A DNA stretch of 64,000 nt from DATJGR01 sp963735085 (GTDB lineage Bacteria > Pseudomonadota > Gammaproteobacteria > Pseudomonadales > Azotimanducaceae). Each line of letters starts with the position of its first letter. The first letter of the stretch is position 1. The notes under the pieces are model-generated. The model was not told the DNA's origin, did not search any database, and worked only from the letters and a program-made list of their open reading frames with translations. A program made the translations under genes and the position numbers. Location of the stretch: contig CAVTJP010000005.1 of the NCBI GenBank assembly GCA_963735085.1, forward strand, positions 682,001 to 746,000, given 5' to 3'. Positions 36,540 to 44,089 of this stretch are shown here, piece by piece.

Positions 36540-37444
36540 AGCGCTGTTACATCGTCGGGAGCGCTCGTCGGGTTTTGCGCATCTTGTGTGGCGCCGTCGT
36601 CGGGCGGCGCTGGCAGAAGCACCGTGTACTGCTCCCGCATTGCCTTGTAGGCCTTGTCCCACGCCTGAGCCTTCTGTTCACCGAGCCAGGCAGTCTTCAC
36701 GTCATCTGCCACCTCATCGAAATCAGGCACGCGCCCGGGGAGCACGCCTTCCACGAAGACGAGGTGCCAGCCGAATCCGGATTCAACGGGCCCCTGCCAA
36801 GACCCTGGGGCGATCTGCTCCATGGCCAGCGCAAACGTCGGCCCGAATTCCTTGCCGAGAAACTCTGGCGTACGTTCCTGATAGTAGTCCTGGAACATGA
36901 AGGGATCGGCCATCGACTCCGCGAGCGTCGTATCCTCCGGCTGCCCTGACAGTTTCAATAAGGCGCGGGCAGCGTCGTCGCGAGCGCTGGTACCGCGACG
37001 ATCGGGCGAGAAATACAGATGTCGAAAGCTGTAGCGGGAGGGGAACGCGAACTGGTCGGAATGTGTGGCGAACCACGCGCGCAATTCTTCATCGGTGGGT
37101 TCACGAGCCGCCGCCGCGTCCTCTGCCAGAAACTGCATCTTCTGCGCGATGCGGCGCTTGACGATGGTGTCGTCCTTGTCGAGCCCCAGCGCCAGTCCCT
37201 CGCGATACAGAATTTCTTCCTGGACGCGATTCTCCATCAGCCGGCCGAGTTCCTCTGCGGTGGGCTCGCGGTTCCATTGCGACTGGAACAGCAGCGCCTG
37301 CTGGGTAATCTCGGGCAGCGTGATGCGGATCTGCTTCGCACCGTATGCATCGTTCTGAGCGGGCTCGAAAACAGCATAGGCCGCGAACAGCGCGGCACCG
37401 ATCAGCAGGAAGTGGACCAGGGGTTCGCGCAGCAGTTTCATCAT
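36536..37444 (-). CDS. Membrane-anchored parvulin-type peptidyl-prolyl isomerase
   Basis: Protein of 302 residues with one N-terminal membrane anchor (LLREPLVHFLLIGAALFAAYAVF) facing the periplasm, a SurA-like chaperone part (QSQWNREPTAEELGRLMENRV) and a parvulin domain (FRHLYFSPDRRG, GWHLVFVEGV). It would aid folding of exported proteins, perhaps the DUF3604 protein encoded upstream. Two adjacent ATGs are possible starts. A strong stem-loop ends only 15 bases before the start. Confidence 0.88.
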   Translation of the reverse strand: MMKLLREPLVHFLLIGAALFAAYAVFEPAQNDAYGAKQIRITLPEITQQALLFQSQWNREPTAEELGRLMENRVQEEILYREGLALGLDKDDTIVKRRIAQKMQFLAEDAAAAREPTDEELRAWFATHSDQFAFPSRYSFRHLYFSPDRRGTSARDDAARALLKLSGQPEDTTLAESMADPFMFQDYYQERTPEFLGKEFGPTFALAMEQIAPGSWQGPVESGFGWHLVFVEGVLPGRVPDFDEVADDVKTAWLGEQKAQAWDKAYKAMREQYTVLLPAPPDDGATQDAQNPTSAPDDVTAL

Positions 37445-37459
37445 GGTATTGACCGCAAT

Positions 37460-37489
37460 CGCTACCCGCGATCCTCATCGCGGGTAGCG
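37460..37489. promoter_or_regulatory. 13-bp perfect stem-loop between DUF3604 and parvulin genes
   Basis: Arms CGCTACCCGCGAT and ATCGCGGGTAGCG enclose a 4-base loop. It lies in the 61-bp intercistronic gap. There is no T-run, so it is more likely an mRNA-stabilising, processing or partial-attenuation element than a full terminator; it would let DUF3604 be expressed above the two downstream genes. Confidence 0.65.
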
Positions 37490-37505
37490 TCGCGTCACGC
37501 TAGGC

Positions 37506-39833
37506 CTAACGGATTGGACTGAGTTCGTGTTCCGCCGGAATGATCTCGTAATTAGCGTGACCGAACTCGTTGCCGCGCACACCGAAGTACTTGTCGCCCA
37601 GCTTGTACACCGCCGTCTCGATGGGGGTGCCCACCAGATCCGTCAGAATCTTGCCCTTGGCGATGTTGTACGTTCGTGATGTGCGCAGCTGGCTGGCCGC
37701 GACCGCGTCGCCGGTGAGGCTCTGCATCTGCACACTTCGAGCCACGTATCTCACCTGCATCTGACCCTGGTTCTCAGGGAATTGCTGCGTGACGTAATCG
37801 GGCTTGTCCGGCGTTATTGCCGTGGTATCGGGTCCCTTGCCCAGCGCGCCGAAAATGATCATGTACTTGTCGCCTGTCACCGCGTTCTGCAGCCAAACCG
37901 ATTTCTCGACGATCAGCGCCTTCAACTCGGCATCCGAGAGCAGCACGGCACCCTGCTGCTTCAGGCTCGCAACGGTCTCACCCTGCTTCACGTTGTTGCG
38001 CTCGGCCTCGCTCGGTGTGTACCAGATGGGCGAACCCCAAGCGCGCTCCTGAAGCGTTGCCGCCACCATATCCGGGGGCGCGATTCCCAGCTCTTTGGCC
38101 TGGATTGTTGTCCAGCGAGGCGTTGGAATTTCGAGCACGCGGGCGTAGTAGAACGCGTGCACGCCCGGCTCGAAATCCGGATCGCTCCACACAGTCTTGA
38201 GTTCCACCGCGCCGATCGTATTGGTGTAGGTGGCGTTGGCGATATCCACCGTGCTGCCGATGGGTGGCACCACGCCGGTCCACTTGTCTGCGCTACGGTC
38301 GCCCGCCCATGCCACGTCGTAAACCTTTTCGAAGCTCTGGCCGTTCTTGCTCCAGCCCTTGACGATCTGAATGCGGTCGAGATTGCCTGAGGTTGGATCT
38401 TTGGTTGCCCAGACGACGAAGCTCGGGGGCGACTTCGTGCGGGGCGGCGGCAGGTCGCTACCCATCGGCACGCCATGGGCGTAGGCGGCCTTTACCCAGT
38501 CCTTCTCCGCGAAGATGCTGGATGCAAAATCCCAGCCGCCGAACAGACGGACTTTGATATGCGGGCCGCTGACGGCGAATGTTTCCTTGCGCTTCATGCC
38601 CTCGAACAGCGCGCTGCGGGTATTTTCGTCGGCCCACACACCGGTCAAGCCGCCAGTGCCTTCGTTGCGCGAGTCGAACATGCCGCCAACCAGGTTGCCG
38701 GACATGCGCACCTCAGGGGTGCCGTCGGTAAAGGAATGGCCGCCGAAGAAGTTGTTCTGCCGGTACGGTACGGCTGTGTTGTGGGAGTCGGACGCTGCAC
38801 CGAAGCCGAATTTGAAGGGGTTGAAACCCTCCGTATCCTGCATGGCCAGGCCATCTTTCAGGGCCTGCCTTGCATAACTGCCGACGATATGGGGTATGCG
38901 GCCGGGCGGGCCGCCGAGCAGCACCGACATCAGCTCGAAATTGGCGAATTCGTCGTTGGGAGAGAGCAGCGGATGCGTTTCCGATGACCCTTTCAGCTGT
39001 TTGATCTCAATCAGCGGTTCGTTGCGTACGCGCGATTCGGCATACGCGGCGTCGATCGGACGGCCCTTGGTATCGACCTCGGTCGGGAACATGCGGCCGT
39101 CGGAGAGGTTGGCGTTGTGCGAAATAGCGAGCAGGTCGTTGCCGGCCTTACGCTGCCCGTCCATCCAGTTCCATAGATCAACCGGATGGTATGAATCCAG
39201 CGCGCTGAATGGCTGGGCGGGGACCTTCGCGCAGTCCTTGAAGAAGATATTGCGATGCAGGTTCATGTTGTTCGGCATGGAGGTCCACTCGTAGGAACAG
39301 AACGTGGTGAACTTGCCCGGCACGTTGGCCGCGTCGGCCATTGCCACGTTCTTCTTCCACACGGAACCCGCGATCTCGGGTGCCATGAGCGCCTTCACCG
39401 GCGGTCCGGCCACCAGCACGTTGATGGCATACAGTGCAACGCGCTCCATTTCTTCGCGGGTCTTTGCCTTCATCACCAGGGGTGCCGCCTGCGGGATTTT
39501 GCTGACTGCGGAGCCCGGTTCGTTGGCCAGCTGCACAACGCCTGCATATTCGGAGTGGTCCGTCACGCCGGCCCAGTCGAGCGGCGTGTCGATCGTCACC
39601 TCGTAGCCCAACGGGTGCTTGATGGCTTCACCTTTGAAGTACTTATACGCATCAGCAGGTGTGGTGACCGAGTTGCCGATTGAGAACGCATCCAGCGACC
39701 AGCTGGTGTGCACATGGGTTTCACCGAAGTAGGCGTTCCGGTCGGGGTTCTTCTCCTCGGCCTGCGCCAATGTTCCATTGAGGCAGAGCGCGGCGAGCGA
39801 GCAAACCGTCAACCCAAGGACATTCGCTTTCAT
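37506..39833 (-). CDS. Exported DUF3604-domain protein
   Basis: Large periplasmic protein of 775 residues with a clear signal peptide (LGLTVCSLAALCLNGTLAQA). The mature N-terminus reads AYFGETHVHTSWSLDAFS, with DWAGVTDHSEYAG further on: PHP-like metal-binding histidines and aspartates. The DUF3604 family spans the whole length. Its reaction is unknown; a secreted hydrolase is plausible. Start ATG at 39833 follows AAGGAATTGATC. It leads the operon with the parvulin and HupE-like genes, a grouping I recall from other proteobacteria. Confidence 0.9.
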   Translation of the reverse strand: MKANVLGLTVCSLAALCLNGTLAQAEEKNPDRNAYFGETHVHTSWSLDAFSIGNSVTTPADAYKYFKGEAIKHPLGYEVTIDTPLDWAGVTDHSEYAGVVQLANEPGSAVSKIPQAAPLVMKAKTREEMERVALYAINVLVAGPPVKALMAPEIAGSVWKKNVAMADAANVPGKFTTFCSYEWTSMPNNMNLHRNIFFKDCAKVPAQPFSALDSYHPVDLWNWMDGQRKAGNDLLAISHNANLSDGRMFPTEVDTKGRPIDAAYAESRVRNEPLIEIKQLKGSSETHPLLSPNDEFANFELMSVLLGGPPGRIPHIVGSYARQALKDGLAMQDTEGFNPFKFGFGAASDSHNTAVPYRQNNFFGGHSFTDGTPEVRMSGNLVGGMFDSRNEGTGGLTGVWADENTRSALFEGMKRKETFAVSGPHIKVRLFGGWDFASSIFAEKDWVKAAYAHGVPMGSDLPPPRTKSPPSFVVWATKDPTSGNLDRIQIVKGWSKNGQSFEKVYDVAWAGDRSADKWTGVVPPIGSTVDIANATYTNTIGAVELKTVWSDPDFEPGVHAFYYARVLEIPTPRWTTIQAKELGIAPPDMVAATLQERAWGSPIWYTPSEAERNNVKQGETVASLKQQGAVLLSDAELKALIVEKSVWLQNAVTGDKYMIIFGALGKGPDTTAITPDKPDYVTQQFPENQGQMQVRYVARSVQMQSLTGDAVAASQLRTSRTYNIAKGKILTDLVGTPIETAVYKLGDKYFGVRGNEFGHANYEIIPAEHELSPIR

Positions 39834-39938
39834 GATCAATTCCTTGAAACAGCGTGAAGGATCCAATGGAGGGGTCGGCGCGCGCGCTGGCGAGGCGTGA
39901 TTCTAGACCTGGTGCAATTGGGACTCAACGCGGGCGCA

Positions 39939-40041
39939 TCAACCACACACGCCGATGGCGCCGCATGCCTGGCAGCGATCACAGCCATCCACGCGCACCA
40001 ATGCGGCAACGCCACATTCTTCGCAGCGCCGGCCTGAATTC
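39939..40041 (-). pseudogene. Fragment resembling the C-terminal zinc ribbon of NrdJ
   Basis: In one frame the minus strand reads RRCEECGVAALVRVDG, then CDRCQACGAIGVCG, then a stop. The CxxCG...GCxxCxxCG spacing and terminal cysteines match the C-terminal tail of adenosylcobalamin-dependent ribonucleotide reductases. Nothing of the enzyme body is present: the fragment begins where the 85-bp repeat ends. It looks like a truncated 3' end left by a rearrangement. Other zinc ribbons could look similar. Confidence 0.4.
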
Positions 40042-40126
40042 GAGGGTAGGGAACATAACCCACCTGTTGGTTGTTGGGATCGTTCGGCGATCTATGTCCA
40101 TCAAGGTGGTGACCACGGCTACGGCT
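40042..40126 (+). repeat. 85-bp direct repeat, right copy
   Basis: One mismatch against 32470-32554, same orientation. It forms the right boundary of the 7.5-kb segment with the dehydrogenase, SDR, HupE, parvulin and DUF3604 genes. It keeps both nested hairpins, the outer one a base pair shorter because of the mismatch. Confidence 0.85.
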
Positions 40127-40490
40127 GGGAAAACACCGCAATGCGCGGCGCAACGAAGAGACTTGCGTATGCCACGTTTTTTTCATCGTCGTCACGGCGA
40201 GCATCGCAGTTTGGGTCGGCTCCTCTGGGCGACGATCGAAACAAGGCCCTGACGAAGCTGCTGAACGCTGAACCACAATAGGCCCGCGAACTGCGCGACA
40301 GGTTTCACTCGTTTAGTTCAATCGTCCAATCCAACTGAAATTCGCGAGTCTGCGCTGTGCGACGACCCGTTCAATTCTGTCCCTGTCCACCAAAGGGATG
40401 CATCGAGGCCCGCGATGACCTGAGGGGTTATTGAAGCGACTCGCCTCCAACGATAGTGTCGTTCGCCTTCATCCGAACGGTGTTTGAGCC

Positions 40491-40847
40491 ATGGCTGCAT
40501 TTCGCGTTTTTCTGGCGATGATCTTCCTCGTCGTTAACGTCTATACCGCGTTCGTGGTCGCCCAGCACGGCACGAACCTTTTCGCCGTCTATTTCGGTGA
40601 CATGGCGCTGGGAGGCTGGGCCGGCCAGTTCAATCTCGACTTCATGTGCATGCTGATGCTTTCCGGGCTCTGGGTCGCCTGGCGACATGAATTTTCGGCG
40701 GCAGGGCTCTCGCTCGCCGCGCTGGCCTTCCTCGGTGGGGCGCCCTTCCTGAGCGCGTATCTTTTCATCGTCACGAAGCGGGCCAAAGGCGACATGCGGC
40801 AGGTATTGCTCGGCAAGCTCAGAGCGGCAGCATCGGGTATCGGCTGA
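40491..40847 (+). CDS. Small integral membrane protein (DUF2834-like)
   Basis: A 118-residue protein with three membrane helices (VFLAMIFLVVNVYTAFVV; LDFMCMLMLSGLWVAW; LSLAALAFLGGAPFLSAYLF). Length, topology and the central DFMCMLMLSGLWV region recall DUF2834 proteins, of unknown function. No strong ribosome site is seen before the ATG. Convergent with DUF1003. Confidence 0.6.
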   Translation: MAAFRVFLAMIFLVVNVYTAFVVAQHGTNLFAVYFGDMALGGWAGQFNLDFMCMLMLSGLWVAWRHEFSAAGLSLAALAFLGGAPFLSAYLFIVTKRAKGDMRQVLLGKLRAAASGIG

Positions 40848-40896
40848 GCGAATCACCGAAGCGACCGCTGTGTCCCAGCTGTGCCAACACCACATT

Positions 40897-40922
40897 CGCT
40901 GCGGTCACCGCTTGGTCCCCAG
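40897..40922. repeat. 26-bp segment at DUF1003 3' end, copied near 31596
   Basis: Covers the last codons and stop of the DUF1003 gene and eight bases beyond. A near-copy (one gap, one mismatch) sits next to the aph-like gene; this one, inside an intact gene, is presumed original. Confidence 0.55.
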
Positions 40923-41609
40923 ATCCGACAGCAGCTCGATCTGCAGCTCCTGGATGCGCACCAGCCGTTCCCACTGATGCGAAAGCAGATGATCGAGCTT
41001 CTCATGAAGATGGCGAATCTCCAGCTCGGCTTTCAGGTTCACCTGATAGTCGTGCTGGGAGCGAACGCGATCCTTCGCCTCCAAACGATTCTGGCTCATC
41101 ATGATCACCGGTGCCTGAATGGCCGCCAGGCAGGACAACAGTAGATTCAGAAAGATAAACGGATACGGATCGAACGGATGGGTCAAGAGCACGAAGGTAT
41201 TGCTCAGCACCCAGATCGTCAGAAACACGCCGAACCCGATCAGAAACGCCCAACTGCCGCCAAACGCCGCGATGTGATCCGCCAGTCGCTGGCCGATCGA
41301 CCAGTGCTGCTCGAATTCGGCATCGGTATCCGTTGCCAGCAGTTCGTGCTCACGCAGACTTCGCACCACCTCATGTTCCAACGTGGATAGTTCGCCGCGC
41401 TCCGACTCCAGCAACGAATGAACGTACTTGCCGCGCGCGTCGGCAAGGTCCGTCCGACAAATGAATTTGTCGGGCGCCCAATCGGGGGTGGCTTTCAGAA
41501 TCTCGGCGGCAATCTCCTGACGGACGATCTCACCCGACACGATATTGCGCGGTGGAAACGACTTGCCGCACACGGCACAGATTTTCACCGAAGAATTTTG
41601 AGCCGACAT
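40905..41609 (-). CDS. DUF1003 membrane protein
   Basis: Protein of 234 residues. The N-terminal part has a Cys pair (KICAVCGKSFPP) and a later Cys, perhaps a small metal site. The DUF1003 core follows, with two membrane helices (WAFLIGFGVFLTIWVLSNTFVLL and the next FIFLNLLLSCLAAIQAPVIMMSQNR region) and a coiled C-terminus. Function unknown. Site GGGAGG precedes the ATG. It may be the last gene of the hydrogenase transcript, 77 bases after hypE. Confidence 0.88.
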   Translation of the reverse strand: MSAQNSSVKICAVCGKSFPPRNIVSGEIVRQEIAAEILKATPDWAPDKFICRTDLADARGKYVHSLLESERGELSTLEHEVVRSLREHELLATDTDAEFEQHWSIGQRLADHIAAFGGSWAFLIGFGVFLTIWVLSNTFVLLTHPFDPYPFIFLNLLLSCLAAIQAPVIMMSQNRLEAKDRVRSQHDYQVNLKAELEIRHLHEKLDHLLSHQWERLVRIQELQIELLSDLGTKR

Positions 41610-41685
41610 ATGGAGCCTCCCGGCAACGCACACTGCAATTGAATTCCGACGAACCCGCGACACGGCGAAGTTGTTGGCCGCGGCC

Positions 41686-42741
41686 TCAACAAATCCGCGG
41701 CAATTGTTCGCCGTTGAGCATATCGACGATCCGCTCGACGTCGAGCGCGCCGCGACAGGACACCTCACCCGAGCGTCCACCATGCACCCCGCCGATCCGG
41801 ACCGCGCGCGCTGTCGTCTCGAAGTTGTGCAGCACGCCGAGCGCGCGCTCGCCATGCGCGTGCGGGACGAAGGCGACAAAGCATCCTTCGTTGGCGACAT
41901 GCAGCGGGTCGAGCCCCAGCAGTTCGCAGGCCGCCGCCACATCGGCGCGAACCGGAATCGCGGCCTCGTCGATCGTGATCGCGACACCCGCCGCCGCGGC
42001 GATCTCATTCAGCGCACCGGCCAGCCCGCCGCGGGTAGGATCGCGCAGACAATGCACGTCGACGCCGGCCTCGATCAATGCCAGCACCGGCGCGGCAACG
42101 CACGCACAATCGCTTTCGATCGCGTTCTCGAAGCCGAGGCCCTCGCGGGCGGCCATCACCGCCATGCCGTGGCGGCCGATATCACCGCTGAGGATCACCT
42201 GGTCGCCCGGTCGCACTGCGGCCGGGCCAATCCGCCGCGGCGCAATGATGCGGCCAATGCCTGCTGTGTTGATGAACATACCGTCGGCCTTGCCGCGGTC
42301 GACGACCTTGGTATCGCCCGTCACCAATCTCACACCGGAAGCCGTCGCAGCGTCGCGCATCGAACACAACACACGACGCAGCACATCGAGCAGAAGGCCC
42401 TCCTCGAGGATCAGCCCGACACTGAGATAGGCCGGCCGCGCGCCGCACATCGCAAGGTCGTTGACGGTTCCGTTCACCGCCAGCGAGCCGATGTCGCCGC
42501 CGGGAAAGATCAGCGGCCGCACGACATAGGAATCGGTCGTGAAGGCGACGGGGCCGTCGATGTCCAGCATCGCGCCGTCGTGGCAGCGGTCGAGTTCGAC
42601 GTCCTGGAAAATCGGACGGATCATCTCGTCGATCAGCCGCGCCATGGCACGGCCACCACCGCCGTGTGCAAGCTGGACGGTGTCGTTGTTGCCGGACGGC
42701 ACCGGACAGTTCAGCGACACGAGGCCGTCCGACTCGCTCAT
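41686..42741 (-). CDS. hypE: Hydrogenase maturation protein HypE (carbamoyl dehydratase)
   Basis: HypE (351 residues) turns a carbamoyl group on its C-terminal cysteine into the cyanide ligand of the [NiFe] centre. The terminal PRIC motif with that cysteine is intact. The PurM-like nucleotide fold is shown by TTDSYVVRPLIFPGGDIG and LRDPTRGGLAGALNEIA. ATG at 42741 overlaps the hypD stop (ATGA); the longer open frame upstream is a shadow of hypD. Partner of HypF. Confidence 0.96.
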   Translation of the reverse strand: MSESDGLVSLNCPVPSGNNDTVQLAHGGGGRAMARLIDEMIRPIFQDVELDRCHDGAMLDIDGPVAFTTDSYVVRPLIFPGGDIGSLAVNGTVNDLAMCGARPAYLSVGLILEEGLLLDVLRRVLCSMRDAATASGVRLVTGDTKVVDRGKADGMFINTAGIGRIIAPRRIGPAAVRPGDQVILSGDIGRHGMAVMAAREGLGFENAIESDCACVAAPVLALIEAGVDVHCLRDPTRGGLAGALNEIAAAAGVAITIDEAAIPVRADVAAACELLGLDPLHVANEGCFVAFVPHAHGERALGVLHNFETTARAVRIGGVHGGRSGEVSCRGALDVERIVDMLNGEQLPRIC

Positions 42742-43838
42742 GCGTGCGCCGCCTGCGCGCCCCGATATCGGTAGTACGCCGCGCAGGCGCCTTCCGAGGA
42801 CACCATCGTGACACCGAGCGGTCGCTCCGGCGTGCAGCGCACGCCGAACGCCGGGCAATCCGTCGGCTTTTTCTCGCCGCGCAATACCAGGCCGCTGATG
42901 CATTCGCCGCAGGCTTCGTCATCGACCGACACCGCGCCGAAGCGCCGCTCGGCATCGAATTCGGCATACGCATCGGCGAGGCAGAAGCCGCTCTCCGGAA
43001 TGTCACCGATGCCGCGCCAGCGGCGCCGCGTCACGCGAAAAACGTCACGCATGATCTGCTGCGCAACTCGATTGCCGTCGCGACGCACCGAGCGGCTGTA
43101 CTGATTGTCGACTTCGGCGCGCCCCGCCTCGAGCTGCCGCACGCACAGATACACGCCTTCCAGGATGTCGATGGGCTCGAAGCCCGTCACCACGATCGGC
43201 ACATGGTAGCGAGCCGCGATCGGCTCGTACTCCGCGTAACCCATCACCGTGCAGACGTGCCCGGCGGCGAGAAATGCATCGATTTTGCGCACCGGTGCGT
43301 CGAGGATCGCGCGCATCGCCGGCGGCACGAGCACGTGCGAGACCAGCATCGAGAAGTTGCGCATGCCTTCCTGCTTCGCGCGGTACGCCGCCATCGCATT
43401 CGCCGGCGCCGTCGTCTCGAAACCAACGGCGAAAAACACCACTTCGCGCGTCGGCTCGGCACGCGCCAGCACGAGCGCGTCGAGTGGCGAGTACACCGCC
43501 CGCACGTCGGCGCCGCGCGACTTCGCAGCCAGCAGGTCGCCGTGCGTGCCCGGCACGCGCAGCATGTCGCCGAAGGAACACAGAATGGTGTCGCGCCGCT
43601 GTGCGATCTCGATCGCTTTGTCGATGTATTCGACCGGTGTCACGCAGACGGGACAACCCGGTCCGTGCACCAGCGTGACGTGCGGCGGCAGCAGCCGGTC
43701 GATCCCGAAGCGGACGATCGCGTGGGTCTGGCCGCCGCAGACTTCCATCAGCGTCCATGGCCGCGTCACGCTGGCGGCAATGGCCGCGGCCAGCTCCCGC
43801 GCCATAGGTCCGTCGCGATATTCGTCGCGATATTTCAT
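42738..43838 (-). CDS. hypD: Hydrogenase maturation protein HypD
   Basis: HypD (366 residues), the iron-sulphur scaffold on which the Fe(CN)2CO unit is built. Conserved cysteine regions are present: MEVCGGQTHAI, VHGPGCPVCVTP, and the late CGECISGL, TDCPAFG and GACAAYYRY set for the [4Fe-4S] cluster. It overlaps hypC upstream and hypE downstream by four bases. Confidence 0.97.
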   Translation of the reverse strand: MKYRDEYRDGPMARELAAAIAASVTRPWTLMEVCGGQTHAIVRFGIDRLLPPHVTLVHGPGCPVCVTPVEYIDKAIEIAQRRDTILCSFGDMLRVPGTHGDLLAAKSRGADVRAVYSPLDALVLARAEPTREVVFFAVGFETTAPANAMAAYRAKQEGMRNFSMLVSHVLVPPAMRAILDAPVRKIDAFLAAGHVCTVMGYAEYEPIAARYHVPIVVTGFEPIDILEGVYLCVRQLEAGRAEVDNQYSRSVRRDGNRVAQQIMRDVFRVTRRRWRGIGDIPESGFCLADAYAEFDAERRFGAVSVDDEACGECISGLVLRGEKKPTDCPAFGVRCTPERPLGVTMVSSEGACAAYYRYRGAQAAHA

Positions 43839-44089
43839 CGCCCCTCCGTCAGCTCGTCAGCGAGTTCGCCGATCGCGCGCAGGTGCTCGAAGGTACGCGC
43901 GGCTGCAACCTCATCGATCACGGTGATGGCGAAGCCGACATGGACCAGCACATGATCGCCAACGGCCGCCTCGGGCACGTATGCGAGGTTGATTTCCTTG
44001 ACGAGGCCGCCGAAATCGACGCGGCCGACCCGCAGCAACGGATCGTCGCCGGACATGCTCAGAATCCGACCCGGTACTGCTAAACACAT
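43835..44089 (-). CDS. hypC: Hydrogenase maturation chaperone HypC
   Basis: HypC (84 residues), which carries the Fe(CN)2CO unit from HypD to the hydrogenase large subunit. It begins with the invariant MCLAVPG; Cys2 is the functional residue. The start overlaps the 3' end of hypF by ten bases. The C-terminus is somewhat longer than in the smallest homologues. Confidence 0.95.
   Translation of the reverse strand: MCLAVPGRILSMSGDDPLLRVGRVDFGGLVKEINLAYVPEAAVGDHVLVHVGFAITVIDEVAAARTFEHLRAIGELADELTEGR

Larger units (their letters stand above)
39834..40490. other. Gene-poor stretch with repeat and gene fragment
   Basis: It contains the upstream region of the DUF3604 gene, a fragment resembling the tail of a class II ribonucleotide reductase, the right 85-bp repeat, and about 360 bases to the next gene in which nothing was recognised. 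Short frames here show no conserved pattern. Confidence 0.6.

Noticed and set aside
37460..37489. Rho-independent terminator after DUF3604
   Set aside because: The stem is strong, but no T-run follows on the transcribed strand, so it is listed as a regulatory stem-loop.
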